Origin: Chrysaora quinquecirrha | Lineage: Eukaryota > Cnidaria > Scyphozoa > Semaeostomeae > Pelagiidae | Direction: 5' to 3' | NCBI GenBank assembly: GCA_014526335.1 | Contig: JACTAT010000050.1 | Span: 1,197,348 to 1,261,347 of the forward strand | Length of the DNA stretch: 64,000 bases | Shown here: positions 1 through 10,900 of the stretch, one piece after another | How positions within the stretch are numbered: position 1 is the stretch's first letter | How the letters are laid out: the number at the start of each line of letters is the position of its first letter | Translations under genes and position numbers: made by a program | The notes under the pieces: generated by a model | The model's input: the letters and a program-made list of their open reading frames with translations, nothing else | Told to the model about the DNA's origin: nothing | The model's database searches: none

Positions 1-168
1 TTGTGTTAAGGAGAATAATTCTACTTGTTTCTTAGTCGATCCACAATTTACAAAAAAATTCCCGAATTTTACTAATATCTTCAATCGGACTATCTTCCTA
101 CTTTACAGTAAAATGGGGGGAATAACATTTATAGTATACAATTAAAGAAAGTTTTTTCTAGAAGGTTC

Positions 169-3100
169 TTACGAAGGTCTCGCGTCTCTAAATGCAAGAC
201 AAACTGTCGCTTTTTGGTGTCCTGAATATTCTCTAATTACCTCGCTTTTGTCCATGTTCCACAGACGACCAATTCCATCAGAGGATGCTGTTGATAAAAT
301 CAAATTCTCTATTTAGAAACACCAAGGAACAAATGTCTGTGTAGTGATCAATCTGAGGGGCATCGCCATAGAGAGGGGGGGTGGGGTACGGGACCGTTGT
401 ACGCCCCAATACTTTTACCTTTCGACACAAGTGAGAATTTTCTCGATGGAATTTCTTTCAGCTAGTGACAAATTTTTCGTCTCCTTGCTTGTTACACGTT
501 TTTTTTATAAGAACACTGAAATTGAAGAAAGCCATGCAATGTTCTTAATTTTTCCCACTTGAAGGCTCAAAATGTTCTTAAAATGTTCTTAATTTTCTTG
601 CTTTTTAAAAAGCTGTTGTTTTCAAATTAGGTGATATTTGCTACGAAAAGGGGACGCACATGTAAAAATTTCACATATACAGTAGTCACAATGTTTGATA
701 GTTCACCTGTTATCTAGAGAGGAGAACAGGACAGCTCCAATAAAATTCTAATTTTTCTAGCTTCACAAAGCCTTGTAATGTTCTTAGCATGTTCTTAACT
801 TTCCAGCCTCTGAAGCCTTGTGTTCTTATATCCTTTATTCTTATAAAAAAACGTGTATATAGCAACAAAGGAGAAATTCCCCATAGTGATGAGAATTTAG
901 CGATCAGAATTGGTTCAAAGCTTGGTTTATTGACTAAAACCGAGGACTTACCAGTGATTATGTAATGTGAATCCTCTGAGAAGGCGCAATCCCAGACCCA
1001 CCTCTGCGATGGATCCGACAATGTCGTTACTAAAGAGAAATCTGACGTGCGCCAAACTTTCAGTGTTGCGTCGGCGGAGCAGGTTGCAAGCAATCTGAAA
1101 ATAGAGACATTCTCTTCACGCATTGGCCAAATGATCAAACATTGTTTGTCAAACATTTGAAATTTGCTTGACAAACACTGATTGACCGTTTGGCCATATC
1201 ACAGAACATTGCTTGACAAGCAGGATTCGCTCAGCGATGTTGTGAAAGCTTCAAAAACCTTTTCTACTTGTATCTAGCAAAACATGTTCGACGAGCAATG
1301 TTTTGAAACGCAGCCAAATGGTAAATGACTAAGCAATAATTACGTTGATAGATAGAAAAGGCCACGAACTGCAAACTGTCCCGTCGGATCTTTCGATTCT
1401 TGCGGCGAATAAAGTAAAATAAAGCAGTGTGGCAGTAACGCTACAAAGACACGAGAAGACGAAGCAAAAAAGACGAATTTTTTAATACTACTATTTCGCC
1501 CCGGCATTCAGGGCTTCATCAGAGTAATAAACGAATAAAAGTATTTTACAAAAATTCAAATTTGGTGGTTGATTGTGATTGGTGGAGCTCAGTGGGTGGT
1601 GTGTATTAAAAAATTCGTCTTTTTTGCTTCGTCTTCTCGTCGCTTTGCAGCGTTACTGCCTCGCTGAATAATTACGTTCAACCGTAAGTTTTTGGTTCGT
1701 ATTTCTTGCATGAGGACAAACGAAGTTTTATACAGTAAAGCGGTAAACTCACGTAGAATCAGGGCTAAAGAGGCATTTCAGTCCATATCTTTTATGAGCA
1801 GGAACTTTATCTTTGGGGTGAAATACAGTTGGTTTATCTTCAATGCCACCAGAAAGGGTCCATACATAGCAATCACCCTAAAATGAAGACAGCACCTCAT
1901 TACACGAAATAAGCGCAAACTCGAAATGCTCGCAAAAAATTAATGGTGCTGTGCACATTGAAGGCGCTCTGGTGTCGTGTTCCAATCCAGCTAGCTCGTG
2001 GTGTCAGGAACTCAGTGTGGTCGGGGTTCGAGCACAGCCGCGGTAGGGTCACAGCAAGGGTAGAGGCCTCGTTAGTTCATCTACTTTTTAGCTCCTAGCG
2101 ACTGGCGCTAAAAACACCATTTCATCTTCACCACTCACCAATTCCGAAGCGCAATTAAAGCCTGGTTTCCATATAGCGATGAGTGGCTGTGCAAGTGCTG
2201 AAACACGGCTTTACCAGCGCTGAGAAAGTATTGTGACGTTTCGTTTCCATATAGCAATATGTGGCGGGGCCAGTGCTGAGACACGGCTGTACCAGTGTGG
2301 AGAGAGTGGTTGCTTTAAAATGGTTTCATATTTTTTCGCATTTGACTGGCTTGTTACAGTCATGTGCTCAATGAGAACAAAGGCAAGTGCCACAGATACT
2401 TTGCTGACGGCTGTGCCACATGTTTCCATACAAATCTTCTAGTGGCAGAAACGTCATAAGGGCCGGGAAAGTTGAACAAAATTCAACTCTTTATGTCGGC
2501 ACTACCGCGATAGAGCAACTGTCCAGCCACGGTAGAGCCACCGTAAGGAAGTGTTTCCAACAAAGGTCGCCTAACCGGGCTGGCCCGCCTCCATGTAAAC
2601 AGGCCCTAATTCACAATACCGAAACCTGACTTAAAAATAAATAATAGATCGATAAAGCAGATAACGTGTCTGGAATCAATTATCCAAGTTCTCAGAGAGC
2701 ATTAACTATTCATAGCTGTGCGAAAAGCCAGTCCTTATACCATATGCTTGTATAATCCTCTTAGTAATTGAAACAGAAAGTTTAATATATTGCTAACTAA
2801 ACAAAACAACAAGAGACATAAATGGGAGCCAGTAATTATGCATTTCTTGGGGAGTCTTCTTTTCCTAAATCACACTACGTTATGTCATTTAAATGTGTCT
2901 TAATTAGGCAAAACCTCCATTCATGACAATATATAAATGTGTGTGGTGCTGAAGAAGGCTCAACATAGCGGAAACACAAGTGAAACGGGAGGAGAGCCGT
3001 GGGCTGTATGACTTGGACAGTCACTCGACGATTTCATTTAGTTCTATAGCTCTATGAAATGTCGTTGGCTTTCTGGTCATGCAGGTTCGCACCCCATCTA

Positions 3101-6100
3101 TCGTGGTATGCCATTTGTGGAAAAATCTGCCTTAATTTGGTATGTTCAGACATCTTAATCAAACACACCCTAGATTTTATTCGTAATCAGCCTATTCTGG
3201 AGTTACCTTGTTATTCACTGCAGCCATGAATGTCGCATCTCTGTCAATGCTTATAGACTGAATAGCAGCATCAGGTTCAGGAATCTGTTGGTAGCAAATA
3301 AAAAAATATGCAAAAATAATTTTGAGGCGTACAAAACTTGCAATGAACAGTGGCAACACAAAAGGGCCTACTTAAAAGCTTTTTCCTCTGACACTCCTCA
3401 AAGTATCAACGTCAGAAACAGGCCGGAACAAGTGACCATAGTGGAATATAAACCTAGTGGCAGATCGAAATGAACCAATCAGAAAAGTAAAGTTGGACGA
3501 AAAAGAACTCTTTCTGTCTACACAATACCGGTCTTTTGATCTCAATACCGGTCTTTGGTTACAATAGCAGCCTTTTGGTCTCAATACCGGTCTTTTGGTC
3601 ACAATAGCAGCCTTTTGGTCTCAATACCGGTCTTTTGGTCACAATAGCAGTTGTTTGGTCACGAAAACGGTCTTTTGGTCACAAAAGCAGTTGTTTGGTA
3701 ACGAAAACGGTCTTTTGGTCACAAAAGCAATCTTTTGGTCACAATACCGGTCCTTTGGTTTTAAAGTTGACAGATTCCAAACCGGTAAATGAAACAAGGA
3801 TCTTGCTTTACCAAAGATGTATGCCTAATTAATCAACTGCATATTCATCCGTGTCCACATTAGTTGCCAAGAGAAAATTTGGCACATAAAACAAGAAATA
3901 ATACTGTTTGGCTACGTTGCAAAATATTGCTTGGCAAGCAGAATTTATTAGCGATGTTTTTGAAAAACTTTAAAAACATTGTAAGCTTGTCACAAGAAAA
4001 AAATGTTTGACAAGGCCCTGGTCAAACGGTAAAACATTTTGTTTAGCAAGCAAATTTCAGATAATTGACGAACAGGTTTGGTCGTTTGACTGGAGCATTA
4101 AACATCAAGCCAGAGTTTTCGGCCAAGACCGAGCGATCAAACATTGTTTGGCAAGCATTTGAAATTTGCATATCAAGCAAACTTGTCGTTTGGCCATATC
4201 GCAAAACATTGCTCGTCAAACCTTTTCTGCTTGCGTATAGCAAAAAAATTTATTGAAATTTTCTAAATACATTGCAAATTTCAAATGTTTGACAAACAAT
4301 GTTTGATCGTTTGGCCAGACCCTTAGCTACACGAGAGAGAAATTAAAAACAAAAGCTTACAAGGCGCTCATTGTGATCCGTTCGTAGATCCCACATATGT
4401 ATTGCACCACTTTGATCGCCAACTATCAGTTCACCCTTTAGTAAACAAAAGATTGATTACTAAACTTCATAAAATGCTCCTAATGCATTAAGGCACACAA
4501 TCGACATACTTGATTGGGGCCAAAATTTGATTTTTGGTCGACTTCTTTTCGGATTTCTATCTCTTCTAAATCCTGAGAAAAGCAAAAGTCCCAGGCTTCC
4601 CATTCCGGACCCAAAAAACATTTTATTGTAAAATTGAAGACTTTAGAGAAGCTGATTTGGAAATAATTTACCTATCAAGTCTACGAAATCTTCCAGCTCT
4701 GGAGTCAGAGGAGTTTGGAGCGTACAAAGTCGTCAACTTTCCCAAGAAGGGCTTTCGATCTCTCGAAAGTCTGGAGAAAAAAGTAGAGGAAGAAAGAGGT
4801 GCAAAAAGATTGCACCCTTGATTGGAACCAATTAAATTTATGTTGCGTTCGTTCGAGAGTTTCATCTCGTCTGAATTCTGAATAAAGACGACTTCGCAGG
4901 CTTTTTTGAAAAGCGAAAGACCTTAGAGAAGCTATTTTGGATAAAATTTCGCGACGATACCTGTGAAATCTCTCAGCTCTGGATTCAAGGGAGTTTGGAG
5001 CCTGTAGAGTCTAGGATTTTCCCGATAGTTCAGAAAAAGGTCCCAAAGAATACCTCCTTGGAAGACTTAGAAGCTGCAGTTGTTTCAGCAAGTACGTTAA
5101 GAAGAGAAAGAATTTTTCGAAAACCATAGAAGCATATGAAAACGAAAATTGAATACCAAAAATGAAAACGAAGAAATCATGAACTTTTTTACTAAATATA
5201 CCTGGTTCTGATGAAGCACTACAGTATTCACAGGAGAATTAACTTGGAAGATTTGCTGACACTGCAAACTTCTTGATCTAGAGTAGATAATACAGAGACC
5301 ATTATTGGAAAAAACTCAAAAATGACAGCTGTGCAAGTATCTATATAGTTCATCTTTGATTCACTGAACACCTCGGAGCCCATTTTCAGGAATCAATTAA
5401 AGGTGTTGGGGCGTCCTGGCCTAATCAAGCTGGCTCGTAGTGTCAGAAGCTCAGCGAGGTTGGGGTTTGCACCAAAGCTATGGTAGCGTCACAGCAAGGG
5501 TCTAGGTCTCGTCTGAGATCCTAGTGACTGGTGCTGAAAGCACCATTTCATCTTAAATTCTCTAAATTTTCGTTCAAATATGCTGAAATACCGGTAAATC
5601 TGTAAGGATGTCTAGATTTGACAACTTTTTTGCTGATAAAACAGAAAAAATCATTTCCAATTTATTGCTAAAGAATTGTAGAGCTTGAAAAGAGCTTGAA
5701 CTTGAAAGGCAGTGGGGACTATTGTTTCTTCAATGTATACTTTTAGTCAAAATAAACTTTGCCATCATAAATCAAGAGAAAAGGGAATAAATGTCCGTTT
5801 GTCTTCTTTTGTGTTCCCACTTTTGAACCACTAACCTTGGGGGGGGGGCACTTAATATATTTTGGGGACTTGGGACGTGCAGCCCAAAAGGGTATCAGTT
5901 TTCATGATTTCTGTCAAAACACAGGCCTTTATTTTTTGAAATTTGGCACAAATAAGGGTATTGATTTCATGATAATCGTCATTAACATAATAAAAACGGT
6001 CTTATTTTCGTTAATTTTCCCTTTTGTGGTGATGTTTGTTGACATATTATGGTACATTCTAGCACATATAGAAGTGTAGGAGTTACTATTTTGGTATAAT

Positions 6101-7189
6101 TTGGGGTATACGTTTTTTTGGAATTCGGTATGAATATGGGTAGAAATTTGGCTTCTTGGGCAGCACATCCCTACCCAAAACCAAGTCAAGTACATCCCCT
6201 GGGGCCGCTAGTTACAGAAACTCCAGAAGCATTACCATCTTCACTGCTGTCACTGTATCTTGCTGCAAAATTCACACTTTTACTTTAGAAACAATACAAA
6301 CCTCAAATCCCAAATTCTAACCGAGCAATCTTCTCCACCAGTAAACATCCATTTTCCATCCTCTCGAAATCCAACGGCTGTTACATTTTTTGAAATTCCA
6401 TCATAGTTCACAACCTAGAATATCAAATGATAGAGCTTTTAAATACACCTTTTCAACTATAAGGGCCTGATGGAACCAAGATGGAACCTGCCATAACTGG
6501 GACTCGCATAATTCATACTTTGTACCAAATTACTTAATAATTTTAATAAGTACAGCATAGTTAATGGGTACTCACTCTGTAGAAAGTATTTATGTTGTAC
6601 TTATGTATACACAATAATCACTTACTGGATTTGGATTCCCGGATACAATGTCATACATGCGAATATGCTGATATCCTAGAATTGAAAACATGTACAAGTT
6701 ACTGAGGCAGAAAATTTTTATTTACTCAAACTACCTACGTAAGCAGAGTCGTCTGTCTCAGTGAAAATGATCTGAAATAAGGCAAAATATTACTTCTTTG
6801 CAAAAATAAGTCCATGTGTTAAGATTCAATGCCTAACCTGCTGCTGCCAATAATTGTTTGTCTGGTGTGATTTCCAATGCATTAACTTGCTACAATGAAA
6901 ACAGAATAATTTGTATCAGATCAAATGCCATTTACGGTATCTGCTGTGTTGGTGGTTCCCATGGTCTTTCCATTGTTCCATTTTTCAAGGTCAGGTACAC
7001 ATTTTCCAAAAATTGGTATAAGGTCACATCCCTTATAAAATTTGATCAAGTGCCCCCCTCCCAGGTTCACACCCCACTTACCGAGTCAGGATGTTGAACA
7101 GTTCTAAGACATATGCCACTATGTGCTTGCCAAAAACGAATTGTATGGTCATATCCAGCAGTGGCAAGAATTACTTGATCTCCACCCAT
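169..7189 (-). CDS. MLST8: mLST8 (GbetaL), WD40 subunit of TOR complexes, 10 coding exons
   Basis: This gene encodes the seven-bladed WD40 beta-propeller that binds the TOR kinase domain in TORC1 and TORC2. Coding exons on the minus strand are 7082-7189, 6838-6889, 6626-6675, 6302-6414, 5202-5271, 4361-4435, 3207-3284, 1753-1877, 952-1094 and 169-287. Phases match at every junction and the CDS is 933 nt (310 aa; the human protein is 326). The start follows an acceptor-like TTTGTAG and gives [16 protein letters not shown], matching the family N-terminus; an upstream non-coding exon is likely. Recognisable blocks are [55 protein letters not shown] and the C-terminal [15 protein letters not shown]. 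Exon recognition rests on remembered homology. The introns carry MITEs, a minisatellite and SINEs. RSL1D1 lies upstream on the same strand. Identity is very secure; the exact start codon is less so. Confidence 0.93.
493..857. mobile_element. MITE, TTATAAGAAAC family (mLST8 intron 9)
   Basis: TIR TACACGTTTTTTTTATAAGA at the left and TCTTATAAAAAAACGTGTA-like sequence at the right. Internal AATGTTCTTAATTTTT motifs occur in both orientations. It lies between the last two coding exons of mLST8. Confidence 0.7.
1433..1662. mobile_element. MITE with about 55-bp inverted ends (GGCAGTAACGCT)
   Basis: Left end GGCAGTAACGCTACAAAG then GACGAAGCAAAAAAGACGAA. The right end is the inverse, TTCGTCTTTTTTGCTTCGTC then CTTTGCAGCGTTACTGCC. 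Length about 230 bp, located in an mLST8 intron. Confidence 0.8.
1960..2137 (+). mobile_element. tRNA-derived SINE copy 1
   Basis: Contains an A-box-like TAGCTCGTGGTG and a B-box-like GGGGTTCGAGC about 30 nt later, then GGTAGGGTCACAGCAAGGGT and the tail GACTGGCGCTAAAAACACCA TTTCATCTTCACC. The same layout recurs at 5403-5556, 11424-11590 and, inverted, 16520-16660. Confidence 0.65.
2159..2612. repeat. TIR-type repeats of the CCTGGTTTCCATATAGCG / GTAAACAGGCCC classes
   Basis: Left part GCCTGGTTTCCATATAGCGA and a second copy TCGTTTCCATATAGCAATAT at about 2245, then an inverse ATGTTTCCATACAA at about 2420. The right end is GCCTCCATGTAAACAGGCCC (2588-2609). The left end has a relative at 18728. 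Two elements probably overlap here. Confidence 0.5.
3520..3765 (+). repeat. Minisatellite in an mLST8 intron
   Basis: About ten tandem units of 22-28 bp built on GGTCTTTTGGTCACAATAGC / CAATACCGGTCTTTTGGTC. Small ORFs on both strands here are repeat translations. Confidence 0.85.
3900..4330. repeat. Palindromic MITE family (AAACGATCAAACATTG), largest copy
   Basis: Inverted motifs TTTGGCCATATCGCAAAACA, GATCAAACATTGTTTGGCAA and GTTTGATCGTTTGGCCAGAC repeat in both orientations, so most of the segment can fold on itself. Related copies are at about 1125-1330, 10975-11265, 19425-19525, 20960-21245, 30490-30750, 50105-50460, 50575-51030 and 51255-51960. Confidence 0.75.
5403..5556 (+). mobile_element. 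tRNA-derived SINE copy 2
   Basis: Contains CTGGCTCGTAGTGTCAGAAG, GGGGTTTGCACC in the B-box position, GGTAGCGTCACAGCAAGGGT and the tail GTGCTGAAAGCACCATTTCA. It lies in an mLST8 intron. Confidence 0.6.
5838..6202. mobile_element. TIR repeat with GGGGGGGGGCACTT ends (mLST8 intron)
   Basis: Left CTTGGGGGGGGGGCACTTAA then TTTTGGGGACTTGGGACGTG CAGCCCAAAA. Right end CTACCCAAAACCAAGTCAAG TACATCCCCTGGGG is an inverse. Relatives: 18155-18345 and a fragment ending near 7068. Confidence 0.55.
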
Positions 7190-7930
7190 CTCTCTACAAA
7201 GGAACATGATTAGGAACATCATCATCATCATCATCATCATCAATTCGAAATGATGCATGGAGTTTATACAAATCAATTCTTACCAATAGCAATAGGATTA
7301 AAACAGTATCTTTTTCATTCAAGACTGTTCCAATGTGTTCAAATCAATCAAGATGCAGTATGAAAGGCTCATTTCAACGCCTCAAGTACCTACCAGCATG
7401 ATTGATAACTTGCCTTCCTCTTTGGCAACTCTAGGTTAGGCCCTTGCACTTCAAGAGCTTTCTGTCTGCACATGCGCATGAATTTTCTTTACAACAGGCG
7501 TGGTCAAACGATGTTTGGGTGTGGTATTCAGAAAAGTACATGGAAGATGGAAGAACAAGACAGGCGAGGCTCCTTACTCTTTTAGAGAACAGGGACCCTC
7601 GTGAATTCAAACTGGCTCTATCAACAAGGAATTTCAAAGTTTGAGCGCAAAGAGCCAAAAGTTTAGTGCCATGACGGCTTACTCAAGCCTTATTCCTAGG
7701 GAGATTGGAAGAGCAACAAAAAACTATTTTGCTGGCAGCGCACTAGCAGTTTGAAAGCGGGATGCACCCCCACCCACAGTTCAATAGTACCCCATGAAAT
7801 TCCACATCTTTTGCAAGCATTAAGCAAGCATACACTGCCATACCATTACTGGGAAAAGATATGATTTAAAGCAAAACAAAAAGTTTCACAGATCTTGGCG
7901 AAAATAAAATAATAAAACTACTTCTGTCAA

Positions 7931-10900
7931 CTAAGACTCTGCAGTTTTCTTCGACTTCTTCGGTGGTGGTTCCTCAGTTTCAATCGTATTCTCAATATCT
8001 GGAAGCGAGTTGTAAAGCGGCAGGGCGACTGATTCGGCAGTTTTCAAATGAAGGGCTTGGATATTATTCCATCCTCTTGGTACGATCTTTGCGATTCGAT
8101 TAACAGCAGCAACAACATTATCAATTACTTCTTCTTCTGATTGTTCTGTACTTCCAACTCTAATTGCACTGGAAATATAAACAGAACGAAATGTTTCAAA
8201 ATCGAACCAAGATGTAAGAAGCAGCTAGGGAAAATGTCAGAGGATGATACATCTTGGCATAAACTTGAATCTGCGAAAAGTTTGTTACTTTCATCAACAC
8301 TCGACCAACAGAGCTACCTGAATAAAGGCTTTCCATTAGACTTAGTCGTATCCAATCGCTCACATTGCCTATCTTTAGCCCGTAACACTGTAAGCACATA
8401 AGAACCATCGTAGCTTACTATAACTCTCCATACGGAGAGCAAGAAGAACCAGCCTTCCCCAACTCCCCTTACTTCACCAGATCTAGCCGTATCAATCGTT
8501 AACACTGCCTATATTCAGCCGGAAACGCATGAGAACCATCACTATTAACCATCACTACTTCTACGAACTGCAAAGAGAAAGGAACTTCAATGATTCCAAA
8601 AGCCCTAGCCGTACCAGTGGCTGATAATGTCCTTCTTTAGCTGTAAACACACTGGAACCGTCGCAGGTACGGGTAAACATTCCTACCCATACGACCTGCC
8701 AAGACATAGGATTTCAGGGGCACACGGGGCCTGATTTCGCTAGAAAGATGAAAGTACGGGATGGCAGGATAAGGGATAATAGAAATCATTTGGGAAAATC
8801 TGCCAGATTAGCACGACCAGAGCAGTGGCAATAGCTCGACTAAACGACGATCAAGTTTTTGACTACACGTTTTTTTTATAAGAAACCTAGCTCGGGGCCT
8901 AGTTCTAAAAGTTTCTTAATTTTTGGTCCAATGTTAGTTCTAAAAGTTTCTTAACAGTTTCTTAATGAATTGAAATAAATTGCAGTAAAAACGACAAAAA
9001 ACCTTCTGTGAGATACACGGAAACCAGTATGGCTTACAGATGCGAGAAATCGCACAGAATTAGCCATGCTGGTGCGAGAAATCGCATGGAAATGCTTGAG
9101 AACTAATTACTACCTCCACAAATGCGAATCAGTATGTTGGAAAACAGACGCAAAAATTTCTACAGTTGCTTTACTTCTTCCTCCTAGTTCTAAAAGTTTC
9201 TTAACTTTTTGGGTGTCTAGTTCTAGGTTTCTTATAAAAAAACACGTGTACGTCTTTAAAGTCCTCTATTAAACACCTCTGTTAGTAAAACGGAGGATTC
9301 TTTTATTGACAGTCATACTTCAAGCAAGTTGCGGTGCAATTAACACTCTTCTGCATCAACTTCAACTTCAAAACAATCCTTAACTACCTAGAAGTCCATT
9401 CAGAGATAATTTTCACTTAATATGATTAATATGAAACTGCTGAAGAAAGATTTGAAAAAACAAACCTGCAAGTTCCATGTCCCAAACGTAATTTTGTGCT
9501 TGATAAAGTTTTGTTTATCTCCTTTGACAAATCAGTTTTTGTTAGATCTACTGGAACTGGGTCCCTGAGAAAGAAATGTCTTTACTTACACTTAGCACCA
9601 TTCATACCGATACATCAACAATAGACGGAAGGATATCTATACTCTTTCGCGAGTAAGGGCGCCACGACGACGACGACGACATGAATAAAAAATTCTCATC
9701 TCCCGTTTATTTAGGGCCTGTTTACATGGAGGCGGGCCAGCCCGGTTATGCGAGCTGGCTCGGCCAAACGAGATCTGACAGAACAATAAATTCTTTTGTT
9801 TGTGAACCTTGCGTTTACATGAACATTCACCCATCCCGATGAGGCGAGATCCGTCAGACAAGGTGAAATTCTGACAGGAAAGAATGGAGAAGTGTTAATA
9901 AGCAAGGCTAGCTCGGCTAACCGGGCTGACAAATTTATCCATGTAAACGCTCTGAAAAAGGATCTTGCCTAACCGAGCTGGCTCGGCTAACCGGGCTGGC
10001 CCGCCTCCGTGTAAACAGGCCCTAAGACTAACCGTTTATTTTGTTAAGAGTACAAGAAGAACGCGACGTCAACGTTAAAACACAGTTATGCTTGCATAGA
10101 ATGGCAAACTAACGCTTATTGGCCGCAAAACAGCGTAGACGATAGAGACAACCTTATTGGCCGTATTTCGGGTCGTAGGGTCGTATTAGACTGATTACTT
10201 GAGTCCCAGTTATCGCTCATGAAACCGAGGCTAGCACTTAAAGGAGATCGCTCAAACTGTTAGTTTGAGCGTCCAGCAATTCAATTCACTATTATTTACT
10301 TACTCCCATTTGTACGTTTTATTTACCTTTAATGTTACCTATTTGATTATTTACCTCACGTGTGTTATTAAGTTATGTAATATTTTATAGCTCTATCTAA
10401 CCCTTGTAATATCTTGATTAGCTTATAACAATTTTTGCAACTGAAGATGAACATAGAATGTTCGAAACATGTTTTGCCGTTTAAAAGTTGTCGTTTTCTC
10501 TTGAAAATTCAATTCAATAGCGAAACTACGACTCAGGTAATCAATCTAGGGTCGTATATGGTTAAACCACTTAAACACTGTGCATCAATCTATTAGTGAT
10601 GATGGCCTTTTCTTCGTTTTTTAGTGGGTACTGTCTATTTGGTAAAAAACAAAATGCACAATGAAGTTTTGCATATCAACGGTTTGAATACAATACACAT
10701 TGGAGCAAGAAAACACTTACTTTTTTCTGGAGTAAAAAGTTTTTCCCAAGAATCTCGGCAAAAGATGATAAATCTTTTCGTCACAAAGAAATACATCATA
10801 TTTGCTGCACAGCTCTCTTTTCAACTCGAATGTCTTGTAATTCTTTTTTAGCTTTAACAAACTTATTACCTAAACACAAATTGGAAGAGATATTAGAGCA

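Noticed and set aside
710..1174. 154-aa ORF as a complete protein
   Set aside because: Only residues matching the WD40 exon at 952-1094 are real. The ORF runs through both splice sites into introns.
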